Source of the DNA: Streptomyces sp. SLBN-31 | GTDB lineage: Bacteria > Actinomycetota > Actinomycetes > Streptomycetales > Streptomycetaceae | Assembly: GCF_006715395.1 (NCBI RefSeq) | Contig: NZ_VFNC01000001.1 | Coordinates: forward strand, 806,001 to 870,000 | DNA: 64,000 bases | Reading direction: 5' to 3' | Shown here: positions 49,086 through 59,100 of the stretch, one piece after another | Numbering within the stretch: position 1 is the stretch's first letter | Layout of the letters: the number at the start of each line of letters is the position of its first letter | Program-made: the position numbers and the translations under genes | The notes under the pieces: generated by a model | The model's input: only the letters and a program-made list of their open reading frames with translations | The model's database searches: none | What the model was told of the DNA's origin: nothing

Positions 49086-50114
49086 TCAGCCGAGGTGGGG
49101 GAGGATTTCGGCACCCAGCCGCCGTACGTTCTCCTCGGTGGCCGCGAGGTCGCCGGAGCCCTCGATCAGCAGGGCGAAGCGGGAGATGCCCGTCCGTTCG
49201 CTGGTCGCCGTGAGCCGGTCGACGCACAGCCGTGGGGTGCCCACCGGGTGCAGCCCGCAGAGCAGTTCGGTGTACGCCAGCGGGTCGCGCATCTGCCGCA
49301 TCCGGCCGTCCACAGTGACATGCGCGTCCAGCCCCTGCTTGAGCCAGCCCGGCATCGCCTTCGTCAGCGCCTCCACCGCGTCCGTGCGCCGGTCCGCGAT
49401 CTGGCACACGCCCGCGGAGACATGGCCGGCGCCCATGACGCGCTCCGGCGGGTGCCCCGCCGCGCGCGCCAACTCCCGCCACAGGGCGACCATTTCCGCC
49501 TTCTCCTCGTCCCCCACGTGCATGCCGAGCAGCATCGGCAGCGCCCGCTCGGCGGCCATCCGGACGCTCCTGGGCGAGGTGCAGGCGACGACGACCTCGG
49601 GTCCGTCTGCGTCCGTCAGGGACTCCGACGGCCTTGGCACCACGGGGACTTCACGGAAGCGGAACCGCTCCCCGGCCGCCCCCACGGACGGTTCGCGCAA
49701 CCAGCGCACCAGCAGATCGAGTGATTCCGGGAACCCCTCCTCGTAGGCCGCGAGACCCGACCCGAACACCTCCAGGTCGACCCACGGGCCACCGCGCCCC
49801 ACGCCCAGCGAGAACCGCCCGCCGGAGGTGAGGTGCAGCAGCGCGGCCTGCTCGCCGAGGGCCACCGGGTGAGCCGTGGGCAGCACGCTGACGGCCGTGC
49901 CCACCCGCAGCCGGCGGGTGTGGCCCAGCAGGAACCCCGCCAGGGTGATCGCCGACGGACAGGTCCCGTACGGCACGAAGTGGTGTTCCGCCAGCCAGAC
50001 CGAGTCCAGACCGGCCTCCTCGGCGACCTCCGCCGAGCGGACCGCGCGGTGCAGCGCCTCCCCATGACCCTGTCCCGGGAACTGGGCGGACAACACGAAA
50101 CTTCCAACGCGCAT
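49086..50114 (-). CDS. LLM-class flavin-dependent oxidoreductase
   Basis: A bacterial-luciferase-like TIM-barrel protein of 342 residues that would use F420H2 or FMNH2. Signatures: GLDSVWLAEHHFVPYG near residue 36, RLRVGTAVSVLPTAHPVALGEQAALL, and RFSLGVGRGGP. ATG 50114 follows a CAGGAAAAAGC site and starts the first beta strand; longer starts to 50177 are not conserved-looking. Substrate unknown. Confidence 0.88.
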   Translation of the reverse strand: MRVGSFVLSAQFPGQGHGEALHRAVRSAEVAEEAGLDSVWLAEHHFVPYGTCPSAITLAGFLLGHTRRLRVGTAVSVLPTAHPVALGEQAALLHLTSGGRFSLGVGRGGPWVDLEVFGSGLAAYEEGFPESLDLLVRWLREPSVGAAGERFRFREVPVVPRPSESLTDADGPEVVVACTSPRSVRMAAERALPMLLGMHVGDEEKAEMVALWRELARAAGHPPERVMGAGHVSAGVCQIADRRTDAVEALTKAMPGWLKQGLDAHVTVDGRMRQMRDPLAYTELLCGLHPVGTPRLCVDRLTATSERTGISRFALLIEGSGDLAATEENVRRLGAEILPHLG

Positions 50115-50335
50115 TGCTTTTTCCTGCTTCCTTGGCTCCGACATGGAGCTCCCCCACCCGGCATAACCGTCTGACACGTGCGGGGGTCACGGCCTGGCGA
50201 AGAGATTTCCGGATTGTCTGCAGAACGGGCCGTCGCGGGTGGGGCCCGGGGGGTCGGTGCCCTACGCGTACCCGGGTTCCGGGACCGTAGGCTGGACACG
50301 AACCGTGCTTCCTGTATAGCCCCGTGAGGTGTTCC

Positions 50336-50677
50336 GTGTCCCCGCGTCGCAACCGACCCAAGGGCTCCGATCCGTCGGGCTCGTCCGGCCGCAGCGCCGA
50401 GGACGACGGCCCCGGCCGCTATGGCGGCTGGCAGTCGACGGAGAGCTGGCAGGGCGAGCAGTGGAGCCTGCGGCACGTGGCGGGCACGAGTGCGCAGGGC
50501 AAGACCTACCGCTGCCCCGGCTGCGACCAGATGATCGCCTCCGGGGTGCCGCACGTGGTGGCCTGGCCGGAGCACGCGGGCGTCGACGACCGCCGTCACT
50601 GGCACAAGGCGTGCTGGAACGCGAAGGACCGCCGCACCACGCGGGTGCAGCGGTCCCGTAACGCGCCGAAGTTCTGA
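50336..50677 (+). CDS. Small conserved zinc-binding-like protein (113 aa)
   Basis: The protein has a Pro/Ser/Gly/Arg-rich start (1-40), then a compact domain with CPGC (residue about 60), HVVAW-x-EH and RRHWHKACW, which gives a CxxC plus His/Cys set that could bind zinc. A basic tail ends it. GTG 50336 follows GAGG (50326-50329); a GTG at 50324 is also in frame. Sometimes annotated as an ATP/GTP-binding protein, but I see no P-loop. Function unknown. Confidence 0.7.
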   Translation: MSPRRNRPKGSDPSGSSGRSAEDDGPGRYGGWQSTESWQGEQWSLRHVAGTSAQGKTYRCPGCDQMIASGVPHVVAWPEHAGVDDRRHWHKACWNAKDRRTTRVQRSRNAPKF

Positions 50678-50693
50678 CGAGGCTCCCGAGGGC

Positions 50694-51572
50694 TCACACG
50701 TCGCGGCTGTTGAGCAGCGCCACCGCGCCGCCGAACGCGGCGGCCGTGACGCCGAGCGCGATCCACAGCGGGTCCCAGCCGCTGGGGCCGCCGGAGTCGC
50801 TGAGGGAGTTGGAGTAGAAGACGGCCAGCTGGTTGGGGATCGAGTACTCGAACAGGGCCTGGCGGACGTCCTCCAGCGCCTCGGAGAACATGAACAGCGC
50901 GATCACCAGCGGCGCCAGCACCAGGCCGATCATGATCGTGATGGCGCCCGCGGAGTGCCGGATGACCGAGCCGATGACGAGCGAGAGCAGTCCGAGCAGG
51001 GCAATGTAGAACGAGATGCCGAGGGTGCCCTTCAGCCATTCCTCGCCCGACGGGGTCCGGGCCGAGCTCAGCATGGACACATCGGCGAGCGCGACGAGCA
51101 GCACCGACACGAACGTCACGGTGAACGCGACCGCGAAGAACACGATCGCCTTCGCCGTGAGCACCCGGGCGCGGGACGGGCACGCGGTCATCGTGGTGCG
51201 GATCATCCCGGTGCCGTACTCGGAGGCCGTGGTCAGCACGCCGAGGGTGATGATGCAGATGCTGCCGAGGAGCAGTCCGAAGACACCGAAGGACAGCGGG
51301 TTCTCGCCCGACAGGCTGCCGTCCGACTCGTTGGCGGACACCAGCGCCGCGACCAGCAGGCCGATGCCCACCACGAGCAGCACGAACACGCCGAGCGTCC
51401 ACATGGTCGACCGGACCGACCTGATCTTCGTCCACTCCGAGGCGATCGCGTGCCCGAGGTGGGTGCGCACCACGGGGATCGGCGAGGTGTAGCCGGGATA
51501 CGGCGAACCGGGCGCCGCCGCCTGCCAGTCGGGTGCGGCGGCCTGGGGCATCGGGGGCTGCGGGGTGCTCAT
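50694..51572 (-). CDS. ABC-2 type transporter permease (pair A)
   Basis: A 292-residue permease with a Pro/Ala-rich cytoplasmic start (1-40) and six membrane segments. The EWTKIRSVRSTMWTL segment before the first membrane helix and the ASEYGTGMIRTT motif are shared with the permease of pair B at 53156, which shows that the two are paralogues. It overlaps the stop of its ATPase gene by ATGA (51569-51572). Exported compound unknown. Confidence 0.9.
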   Translation of the reverse strand: MSTPQPPMPQAAAPDWQAAAPGSPYPGYTSPIPVVRTHLGHAIASEWTKIRSVRSTMWTLGVFVLLVVGIGLLVAALVSANESDGSLSGENPLSFGVFGLLLGSICIITLGVLTTASEYGTGMIRTTMTACPSRARVLTAKAIVFFAVAFTVTFVSVLLVALADVSMLSSARTPSGEEWLKGTLGISFYIALLGLLSLVIGSVIRHSAGAITIMIGLVLAPLVIALFMFSEALEDVRQALFEYSIPNQLAVFYSNSLSDSGGPSGWDPLWIALGVTAAAFGGAVALLNSRDV

Positions 51573-53041
51573 CGGGCGTCCTCGGGCTTGGTCAGGTCGG
51601 CGGAGGCGGCGGACGGGACGGACGCGGGCGCCGCGTCCTGCGGGCCCGCGGCGGCGCTCTGCGGCACGGACGCCTGCGGCGCGCCGGCGGGCGGCGCCGG
51701 GACGGCGGGCGTGGCGGAACCTTCCGGCGCCGACCGCGGCGGGCTCGGCGGCTGCGCCGGGGTGGCGGGCTGCGGCTGCGGCGCGGACCCGTGCGGGGCG
51801 GCGCTCGGCGCGGGCGCACCGGGGGCCTCGCCGGCCGGTACCGCGGGCACCGGCGGCTGCTGGGGTGCCTGCGGCGCCGGCTGGACGTACGGGTTGCCCT
51901 GGTCCGCGGGCGGCGCGGTGGGGGCGCCGTACGGGCTCGCGGGGGGCTGTCCGGCGGCACCGTAGGGGCCGGGCTGCCCCGGCTGCCCCTGCGGCATCGC
52001 GAACGGCTGACCGCCCTGTCCGGGCGGCGGCGGGGCGTACCAGCCCGGCTGGCCCTGGCCGGGCACCGGCATCGGGGGCTGGGCGCCGGGCGGCAGGGGC
52101 TGCATCAGCCCCGCCTTCTGGTCGATCGTGGAGCGGTAGTCGACGGCGGCCTGGGTCATCCGCATGTACGCCTCCTCCAGCGAGGCCTGATGCGGCGACA
52201 GCTCCCACAGCCGTACGTCGGCGTCGTGCGCGATGTCGCTGATGCGGGGGAGCGGCAGCCCGGTGATCCGCAGGGCGCCGTCCTGCTCGGGCAGCACGTG
52301 TCCGCCCGCCTCGGTCAGCGCGGACGTCAGCTTCTCGCGCAGCTGCGGTTCGGTGTCCGGGGTGCGCACCCGCGCGAAGCCGGCGGAGTTGGCGGCGATG
52401 AAGTCCGCCACGCTCATGTCGGCGAGCAGCTGCCCGCGTCCGATCACGATGAGGTGGTCCGCGGTCAGCGCCATCTCGCTCATCAGGTGCGAGGAGACGA
52501 AGACCGTACGACCCTCCGCCGCGAGCGCCTTCATCAGGTTGCGCACCCACAGGATGCCCTCGGGGTCGAGGCCGTTGACCGGCTCGTCGAAGAGCAGCAC
52601 CTGCGGGTCGCCCAGCAGCGCGGCGGCGATGCCGAGCCGCTGCCCCATGCCGAGCGAGAAGCCCTTGGACCGGCGCCTGGCCACGTCCTGCAGGCCCACC
52701 ACGCCCAGCACCTCGTCGACCCGCCGGGACGGGATCCCGGACAGCTGGGCGAGGCTCAGCAGGTGGTTGCGGGCGGACCGGCCGCCGTGCACCGCCTTGG
52801 CGTCGAGCAGCGCGCCCACCTGACGCGGCGCGTTCGGCAGCTTCGCGTACGGGTAGCCGCCGATCGTCACCTGCCCCGCGGACGGGTTGTCCAGGCCGAG
52901 GATCATCCGCATCGTCGTCGACTTGCCGGAGCCGTTGGGCCCCAGGAAGCCGGTGACGGCCCCCGGCCGCACCCGGAACGAAAGGTTGTACACAGCGGTC
53001 TTGTCGCCGTAGCGCTTGGTCAGGCCGACTGCCTCGATCAT
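51569..53041 (-). CDS. ABC transporter ATP-binding protein with Pro/Gln/Ala-rich tail (pair A)
   Basis: The ATPase core (residues 1-305) has Walker A GPNGSGKSTT, a signature with SLGMGQRLG in place of LSGGQ, Walker B VLLFDEPVNGLD and the H-loop VSSHLMSE. The tail (about 320-490) is disordered, made of Pro, Gln, Ala and Gly with PGQ/QPP repeats, and is absent from the paralogue at 53929. ATG 53041 starts the canonical MIEAVGLTKRYG; GTG 53050 is possible. Confidence 0.9.
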   Translation of the reverse strand: MIEAVGLTKRYGDKTAVYNLSFRVRPGAVTGFLGPNGSGKSTTMRMILGLDNPSAGQVTIGGYPYAKLPNAPRQVGALLDAKAVHGGRSARNHLLSLAQLSGIPSRRVDEVLGVVGLQDVARRRSKGFSLGMGQRLGIAAALLGDPQVLLFDEPVNGLDPEGILWVRNLMKALAAEGRTVFVSSHLMSEMALTADHLIVIGRGQLLADMSVADFIAANSAGFARVRTPDTEPQLREKLTSALTEAGGHVLPEQDGALRITGLPLPRISDIAHDADVRLWELSPHQASLEEAYMRMTQAAVDYRSTIDQKAGLMQPLPPGAQPPMPVPGQGQPGWYAPPPPGQGGQPFAMPQGQPGQPGPYGAAGQPPASPYGAPTAPPADQGNPYVQPAPQAPQQPPVPAVPAGEAPGAPAPSAAPHGSAPQPQPATPAQPPSPPRSAPEGSATPAVPAPPAGAPQASVPQSAAAGPQDAAPASVPSAASADLTKPEDAR

Positions 53042-53155
53042 GCTCCGCACCCATCAAAAGGTTCAGGACAGCGGGGCACACGCCCCCGTAAGGGTTAGGA
53101 GGATATCGAGGCGCTGACGGTTCCGCTCAAGAGGAGGTAAAACCTGAGCCCCTGC

Positions 53156-53926
53156 TCACGCGTCCCGTCTCCGCAGCAACACGTACCCGCCGAGCAGCGC
53201 CGCGACCACCCACAGCACCATGATCCCCAGACCGCCCCAGGGCCCGTACGGGGTGTCGTCGTCGATCCTCGGCACCACCTGCATGATCCTGCTGCCCGCC
53301 TGGTCCGGCAGGAACCGGCCGATCTTCTTCGTCGCGGAGACGTTCCCCAGGATGTTGGAGATCAGGAAGAAGAACGGCATCAGGATGCCCAGCGACAGCA
53401 TCGGCGAGCGCAGCATCGCGGCCACGCCCATCGAGAACACGGCGATGAGGGTCATGTAGAGCCCGCCGCCGACGACCGCGCGCAGCACGTGCGGGTCGCC
53501 GAGGGCGGCCTTGTGCGAGCCCAGCATCGCCTGCCCGAGGAAGAAGGCGACGAAGCTGGTCGCCATGGAGACGACGAGGGCGAGGCCGGTCGCCACCCCG
53601 ATCTTGCCGGCGAGGAAGGTGCCGCGCTGCGGCACGGCCGCCAGCGAGGTGCGGATCATGCCGGTGCTGTACTCGTTCGACACGACCAGCACCCCGAAAA
53701 CGATCATCGCGAGCTGGCCGAGGCTCATGCCGGCGAAACTGATGTAGGTGGGGTCGAAGGACAGCCGGTCCTTGGCGCTCATGTTGTCGAACTCGTGCCT
53801 GGTCAGCGCCGAGATCAGCATGCCGAGGGCGATGGTGACGACCACGGCGAGGGAGAGGGTCCACACGGTCGAGGCCACCGACCGGATCTTGGTCCACTCG
53901 GACCGCACCACCTGGATCGCCGCCAT
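53156..53926 (-). CDS. ABC-2 type transporter permease (pair B)
   Basis: A 256-residue permease with six membrane segments, sharing SEWTKIRSVASTVWTL and NEYSTGMIRTSLAA motifs with the permease at 50694. It starts 2 bases after the stop of its ATPase gene, so it is translated from the same message. Substrate unknown. Confidence 0.9.
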   Translation of the reverse strand: MAAIQVVRSEWTKIRSVASTVWTLSLAVVVTIALGMLISALTRHEFDNMSAKDRLSFDPTYISFAGMSLGQLAMIVFGVLVVSNEYSTGMIRTSLAAVPQRGTFLAGKIGVATGLALVVSMATSFVAFFLGQAMLGSHKAALGDPHVLRAVVGGGLYMTLIAVFSMGVAAMLRSPMLSLGILMPFFFLISNILGNVSATKKIGRFLPDQAGSRIMQVVPRIDDDTPYGPWGGLGIMVLWVVAALLGGYVLLRRRDA

Positions 53927-53928
53927 CC

Positions 53929-54885
53929 TCAGCTCCTCTCGCAGTCGTCGCCCCAGGCCGGCCGCTGCCCGGCGGGGGCGTCGGAGTGCGCGTGGTACTC
54001 CACGGACTCGGCGGTCAGCCGCATGAACGCCTCCTCCAGGGAGGCCTGCTGCGGGCTGAGCTCGTGCAGCACGATCTGGTGCCGGGCCGCCAGCTCGCCG
54101 ATGTGCTCGGCCTTCCCGCCGTCCACCTCCAGCGCCCCGCTCCCGGACTCCACGACGGTCACGCCGGCCTCGTGCAGCACGTCGAGCAGGCGCTCGCGCT
54201 GCGGGCTGCGCACCCGGACGTAGGAGCGCGAGTTCTGCTCGATGAACTCGGCCATGGAGGTGTCGGCGAGCAGCCGGCCCTGGCCGATGACGACCAGGTG
54301 GTCGGCGGTGAGCGCCATCTCGCTCATGAGGTGGGAGGAGACGAACACCGTCCGCCCCTGCGCGGCCAGCGATTTCATCAGAGTGCGGATCCAGTGGATG
54401 CCCTCGGGGTCGAGGCCGTTGACCGGCTCGTCGAACATCAGGATCCGCGGATCGCCGAGCAGCGCGCCCGCGATGCCGAGCCGCTGCCCCATGCCCAGGG
54501 AGAACCCCTTGGCCTTCTTCCTCGCCACACCGGTGAGACCGACGGTGTCCAGCACCTGCGCCACCCGGCCGCGCGGGATGCCGTTGCTCTGCGCGAGGCA
54601 GAGCAGGTGGTTGTAGGCGCTGCGCCCGCCGTGCGTCGCCTTCGCGTCCAGCAGGGCGCCGATGTACTTCAGCGGGTCCTTGAGACGGTCGTAGTGCTTG
54701 CCGTCGATCCGGACGTCACCGGCCGTCGGCCGGTCGAGACCGAGCATCATGCGCATCGTCGTCGACTTGCCGGCGCCGTTGGGTCCCAGGAACCCGGTGA
54801 CGATGCCGGGTCTGACGGTGAAGGTCAGGTTGTTGACCGCCACCTTCTCGCCGTAACGCTTCGTCAGGCCCGCCACTTCGATCAT
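53929..54885 (-). CDS. ABC transporter ATP-binding protein (pair B)
   Basis: A 318-residue ATPase with Walker A GPNGAGKSTT, signature SLGMGQRLG, Walker B ILMFDEPVNGLD and the VSSHLMSE loop, very close to the pair A ATPase in its first 300 residues but without the long tail. The C-terminus (LSPQQASLEEAFMRLTAESVEY) corresponds to the start of the tail region in pair A. It is the first gene of pair B and begins about 110 bases after the filP stop. Confidence 0.92.
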   Translation of the reverse strand: MIEVAGLTKRYGEKVAVNNLTFTVRPGIVTGFLGPNGAGKSTTMRMMLGLDRPTAGDVRIDGKHYDRLKDPLKYIGALLDAKATHGGRSAYNHLLCLAQSNGIPRGRVAQVLDTVGLTGVARKKAKGFSLGMGQRLGIAGALLGDPRILMFDEPVNGLDPEGIHWIRTLMKSLAAQGRTVFVSSHLMSEMALTADHLVVIGQGRLLADTSMAEFIEQNSRSYVRVRSPQRERLLDVLHEAGVTVVESGSGALEVDGGKAEHIGELAARHQIVLHELSPQQASLEEAFMRLTAESVEYHAHSDAPAGQRPAWGDDCERS

Positions 54886-54940
54886 GCGGCCACGCTAAGA
54901 CGGCTCCTGGGCCGGTGCCACCGGAGGACTCCGGGCACGG

Positions 54941-54980
54941 CGAAGGCCCGCACCTCCGGGGGAGACGGTACGGGCCTTCG
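54941..54980. terminator. Terminator between filP and ABC pair B
   Basis: CGAAGGCCCG (54941-54950) pairs perfectly with CGGGCCTTCG (54971-54980), with an inner CTCC/GGAG stem. It stands 14 bases after the filP stop. Confidence 0.8.
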
Positions 54981-54993
54981 AACGTAGTGCTGA

Positions 54994-55929
54994 TTACCGG
55001 GACTGCTGAGCCGGAACCCCACGGGAGATCGGCTCGTCGTCGGCCGGCGTGCCGGCGGCGGCCACCGCGGCGCCCGTGAGCGTCGCGAGCATCTCGCGGA
55101 CGTTCGTCAGCTGGGCGTTGATGCTGTCGCGGCGGTTGGTGAGGGCGGCCAGCTCGCGCTCGGATTCCGAACGGATCCGGTCGGCCTTGGCGTTGGCGTC
55201 CGCCACGATGTCCTCGGCCTGGCGCTGGGCCGTCTCCACCGTCTGGCGGGCGCGGCGCTCGGCGTCCGTGCGCAGCTTCTCCGCCTCCAGGCGCAGCTGC
55301 TCGGCGCGGTGCTCGATCTCGGCGAGGCGCTTCTCCGCCTTGGCCTGGCGCGAGGCCAGGTCGCGCTCCGACTGCTCGCGGCGCTTGGCGAGGTTCGTCT
55401 CGAAGTCCGCGGCGGCCTGGGCGGCCTTGGCACGGGTCTCCTCGAAGAGGGCGTCCGCCTCCTCGCGCTTCGACTGCGCGTCCTTCTGCGCCTCGGAACG
55501 CAGCTGGGAGGCGTCGCTCTTGGCCTTCTCGACGATCCGGACGCCCTCGTCCTCGGCCTTGGCCTTGCGCTCCGCCGCGAACGACTCCGCGTCGTTGCGG
55601 ACCTGCTGGGCCGCGGACTCGGCGAGCTCGCGGTGCTGCTCGGCCGCGCGCCGGGCCTCCTCGCGCAGATCCTTGGCCTCTTCCTCGGCGAGGCGCAGGA
55701 TCTTCTCGACACGCGCGCCGAGACCGGCGTACGACGGCTCCGCGTCGCTTACCTGAGCCTGGGCGTTCTGCGTCTCGAGGTGGAGCTCCTCGATGCGCTT
55801 TTCCAGAGCGGTGATGCGGGCGAGAGCGCTGTCACGGTCGGAGACGAGCTTGGAGATGCGTTCGTCCACCTGAGCGCGGTCGTACCCACGCCGCACAAGC
55901 TCGAAGCCGTAGGGGGAAGTGTCGCTCAT
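54994..55929 (-). CDS. filP: Coiled-coil cytoskeletal protein FilP
   Basis: A filament-forming protein that supports mechanical stability and polar growth of hyphae and interacts with DivIVA and Scy. The 311-residue protein has a short conserved N-terminal segment with the DivIVA-like start (YGFELVRRGYDRAQVDERI), followed by continuous coiled coil of Ala/Glu/Arg/Lys repeats (about 25-280, mixed heptads and hendecads) and a small Ala-rich end. ATG 55929 follows an AGGAA site. Length matches S. coelicolor FilP (about 310). It stands immediately before scy on the same strand. Confidence 0.93.
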   Translation of the reverse strand: MSDTSPYGFELVRRGYDRAQVDERISKLVSDRDSALARITALEKRIEELHLETQNAQAQVSDAEPSYAGLGARVEKILRLAEEEAKDLREEARRAAEQHRELAESAAQQVRNDAESFAAERKAKAEDEGVRIVEKAKSDASQLRSEAQKDAQSKREEADALFEETRAKAAQAAADFETNLAKRREQSERDLASRQAKAEKRLAEIEHRAEQLRLEAEKLRTDAERRARQTVETAQRQAEDIVADANAKADRIRSESERELAALTNRRDSINAQLTNVREMLATLTGAAVAAAGTPADDEPISRGVPAQQSR

Positions 55930-56112
55930 GGGGTTCCTGTCAAATGAGACCGGTGAGGTGATAGGGGGAATCCTAGGGGCCGAAGCGGTGTGTCATCGAG
56001 CGGATACGTGTTTGATCTGGAGAATGACACCCCTTTTGAGTGGCTGACCCCGGGACGGCTTGCCAAAAATGTGGTCAAAGGCCCCCGACTGCATCGCCTT
56101 TCGACCGGTCGG

Positions 56113-59100
56113 TCAGCTGTCCGACGGCTTGCCACCCGAACGAGGGGCTCCGACCGCGGCACCCGCCTTGACACCCGCGTCCTTGCCCGCCGACGGGGCC
56201 TCGAAAGACTCCAACGCCTCCAGGACGTCCTGGACACGGGAGATCTCGGCCTGGATGTCCTCGCGCCGGCGCACCAGGATCTCCAGCTCGCGCTTGCCCT
56301 CCTCGACCGTGGCCCTGGCCTCGCGGATCGCCTCCGCCTTGAGCTCCTCGGCCTCCCGCACGAGCGCCGACTTCTTCTGCTCGGCCTCCTTCAGCAGGCC
56401 CTCGGCCTTCTTCACGGCGGCGATACGGACCTTGCCGGCCTCGGAGTTGGCCTCCGACACCAGCTCCTTGGCCTTCGCCTGGGCCTTGGCGAGCTGCTCC
56501 TCGGCGGCCTTGATGAGCGCGTCGCAGCGGTCGCCGGTGGACTTCATCGTCTCGGCGGCCTCGCGGCGGGCCCGCTCGTGCAGGGCCTCGATCTCGCCGG
56601 TGATGCGGTCGCGCAGCTCCTCCGCGCGCTCCCGGATCTGCGTGGCGTCGCGACGGGCGCCGACCAGCAGCTCGTCCGCGTCCGTACGGGCCTTCTCCAC
56701 CAGCGAGTTGCCCTCGACCGTCGCCTCCGACACCAGCCTGTCGGCCTCCTTGCGGGCCGCGCCGACCATCGTGTCGGCCCGCGTCTCCGCCTCGGCGGTC
56801 GTCTGGTGCGCCTGCTGCTGCGCCTCGGTGAGCAGCTTGTCGGCCTCGGCCGTCGTCTCCGTGATGAGCGTGTCGACCTGCTCGGCCACGTCCTGGCGCC
56901 GCTTGTTGGCGTCCTTGCGGGCCTCGTCCAGAGTGCGCTCGGCCTCCGCGCGCGCCGAGTTGACCAGCCGCTCGGCCTCCGCCGCCGCCTCGGCCCTGAC
57001 CCGCTCGGACTCGCTGCGGATCCGCTCGGCGTGCTGCTGGGCGGAGCCCACGGTCTCGGCGGCCTCCGCGCGCAGCCGCTCGGCGTCGCCGGTGGCGTCC
57101 GCGATGAGCCTCTCGGCCTTGGCGACCGCCTCGGCCCGCGTCCGCTCGGCCTCGGCGACCGTGTCGGTGCGCAGCTTGTCGGTGTCCCGGACCGTCTCCG
57201 TGGTGAGCCGCTCGGCCTCGTTGCGCGCCTCGGTGATGAGCGTGTCGGCCTGCGTCGCCGCGTCCGACCGGATGCGGTTGGCGTCCTCGCGGGCGTCCGC
57301 CCGGGTGCGCGCGGCCGCCTGGTCCGCCTCCGCGAGGGCGTCCGAGACCTCCGTACGCACCCGCTGGGCGTGCTCGGCCGCGTCCGAGCGCAGCCGCTCC
57401 GCCTCCGCGATCGCCTCCGAGACGGTCCGCTCGGCGAGCGCCTTGGCGGCGTCCGTCTCCTCTGCGGCCTCGCGCCGGATGCGGTTGGCGTCCTCGGTGG
57501 CCCGCTCCCGCTCCGCGTAGGCGTCGGCGCGGACCCGGTCCGACTCCTCCTCGGCCTCCCGCCGGGTGCGGTCGGACGCGTGCTCGGCGGCGCTGCGCAG
57601 CCCGGCGATCTCCTCCTGGGCCTGCTCGTGCAGCCCGGCCACGGAGTCCCGTACCTGCTGGGCGTGGAGCTCGGCCGCGGACACCATCTCGGTGGCACGC
57701 CGGTCGGCCTCCTCGACCAGCCGGACCGCCTCGGTCTGCGCCTCCTCGACCCGGTTGCGGGCGGAGGCCAGCAGTTCCTCGCTCTGCTCCCGGGCCTGCC
57801 TGCGCTCCTGGTCGGCCTCGGTGCGCGCGGCGCCGAGGAGTTCCTCGGCCTCGCGGCGGCGCCGGTTGGCCTCCTCCTGGGCCGCGGCCAGCGTCTCCGA
57901 CGCCTCGGTACCCAGCCGCTCGGCGGCGGCCTGTGCCTCGGCCCGCACCCGGTCGGCGGTGTCCTGCGCCTCCGACTTCAGCCGCTCGGCCTCGGCCGCG
58001 GCCTCCGAACGCAGGCGTACGGCGACGGCCTCGCCCTCCGCACGGGAGGCCGACGCGTCCGACGCGGCCTCGTCGCGCAGCCGCTGGGCCTCCGCCTCCG
58101 CCTGCTGCTGGAGCGTGCGGATCCGCTCGGCGGCCTCGGCGCGCAGCCGGTCGGACTCCTCGGCGGCCTCGCGGCGGATGCGCCCGGCCTCCTCGCGGGC
58201 CTCGGCCAGCGCCCGCTCGGCGGCGGCCAGCCGGTCCTCGGCCTCGGACTGCAGCCGCGTCAGCTCCGCGGCGGCCTCCGCGCGGCGGGTCTCTATGGCC
58301 CGCTCGGTCTCCTCGCGCAGCTCGCGCGCGGCCCGCTCGGCCTCCGCCCTGATGCCCTCGGCCTGCTCGGCGACCTCCTCGCGGTGCCGCTCGGCCTCCT
58401 GCCGGGTGCGCTGCAAGGTCTCCTCGGCCTGCCGGCGCAGCGTGGTCGCCCGCTCGATGGCCTCGGTGCGGACCTTCTCGCTGTCGGTGGTGGCGCTCTG
58501 GCGCAGCTCGTCCGCGTCCGCCTTCGCCTTGGACAACAGCTCCTCGGCGGTCTTGGCGGCCTCCTCGATCTGCGCCACGGCCTCCTTGCGGGCCTCCGCG
58601 CGGATCTTCTCGCCCTCGGCGACCGCGTCGGAACGCAGCTGCTCGGCCTCGCCGCGCAGCCGGCGGGCCTCCTCCTGCAGCTCGACCGTCTTGGCGCGGT
58701 ACTCCTTGGTGTCGTCCTTGGCCGCGCCCTTGAGCTGCTCGGCCAGGTCGTGCGCCTCGGCACGCAGCCGGTCCGCCTCGGCCTCGGCCTCGGAGCGGAT
58801 CCGCTCGGCCTCCTCGGCGGCGGCCTTGGTGGTCTTCCTGGCGTCCTCCTGCGCGCGGTTGAGGACGTCCTCGGCGGTCCTGGCCGCCTTCGACAGCTGG
58901 GTGGCGCTCTCCTCGGCGGTGATCGTCCGGGCCTTCTCGGCGGCCTCGGCGACGATCCGCTCGGCCTCGGCGCGGGCATCCGCGACGGCCTGCTCGGCGT
59001 CCGCCTTGGTGGACTCGGCCTCCTTGGTGGCCTCCTGCACCAGCCGGGCGACCTGCTCCTTCGCCGTGCGCGTGCGCTGCTCGTTGGCCGACTCGGCGCT

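Noticed and set aside
50694..53081. 795-residue minus-strand frame ending in the pair A permease
   Set aside because: The upstream part is a shadow frame over the ATPase gene. The permease starts at 51572, overlapping the ATPase stop by ATGA.
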